A stretch of 47,060 nt of DNA. Source: Actinomycetes bacterium (lineage in GTDB: Bacteria > Actinomycetota > Actinomycetes > Actinomycetales > Cellulomonadaceae). Position numbers and translations under genes: made by a program. The notes below the pieces were generated by a model. That model made no database searches. It had not been told where the DNA came from and worked only from the letters and a program-made list of their open reading frames with translations. Below are positions 47,016 to 47,060 of the stretch, one piece after another. The first letter of the stretch is position 1, and each line of letters opens with the position of its first letter. The stretch spans positions 1-47,060 of the forward strand of contig JAEZBT010000024.1 in the NCBI GenBank assembly GCA_023426865.1, written 5' to 3'.

Positions 47016-47060
47016 CCGCCCCGTGTTTCCCCTACGCGGCGCCCAGGACCGTATTAGAGA

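Overview
The window looks like part of a large, GC-rich, self-transmissible plasmid from a gammaproteobacterium. A Xanthomonadaceae host (Stenotrophomonas/Lysobacter/Xanthomonas type) is my guess from composition and protein style; nothing in the sequence proves the genus. Plasmid nature rests on a TrfA-type initiator, two inverted iteron arrays, a parA-parB-RHH partition operon, and a MobH relaxase with its coupling protein. No rRNA, tRNA, CRISPR array, insertion sequence or transposase was recognised.

Layout. 1-5.5 kb is accessory cargo: the 3' part of a subtilisin-type autotransporter, a stand-alone DsbD N-terminal domain, an outer-membrane barrel, a small lipoprotein and an EAL-domain protein. 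5.5-10.6 kb is maintenance: the leftward par operon, the initiator (DnaA domain I fused to TrfA) and an origin with 11 iterons. 10.6-15.3 kb holds a membrane protein, a small ParB/Noc-like protein beside two parS/NBS-like palindromes, a PilT-like ATPase, an amidase and a membrane-anchored Cas4-like nuclease. 15.3-26.5 kb is an IncI-type thin-pilus (type IVb pilus) operon in the order pilL/TcpQ-pilN-pilP-pilO-pilQ-pilR-pilS-pilV, followed by a two-domain lytic transglycosylase and a second PilT-like ATPase. 26.5-35.4 kb carries DNA-processing genes (RdgC-SLOG fusion, RusA, UvrD-like helicase, SSB) among unknowns and a second lytic transglycosylase. 35.5-40.7 kb is small unknown genes, a Sel1-repeat protein and a GHKL (Hsp90-like) ATPase. 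40.9-47 kb begins the transfer region: traI (MobH), traD, an unknown gene and a DUF4400 membrane protein.

The main finding is regulatory. About a dozen intergenic regions share an inverted repeat, YAACC-N17-GGTT, with a TANNNT-like -10 box 30-32 bp downstream of the GGTT arm and no recognisable -35. It precedes the pilus operon, both lytic transglycosylases, the PilT-like ATPase, traI, the GHKL ATPase, the Sel1 gene and most unknown cargo. At traI the single palindrome appears to serve two divergent promoters. This looks like one activator controlling most of the plasmid's transfer functions. Three leaders downstream of these promoters carry the same two-stem RNA element with compensatory base changes.

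Other points of interest: the DnaA-TrfA fusion and its duplicated DnaA-box/palindrome module, the RdgC-SLOG fusion, palindromes with parS ends and an NBS centre, and a lytic transglycosylase with a degenerate first domain. Functions come from reading motifs and family features by eye; no database search was possible.
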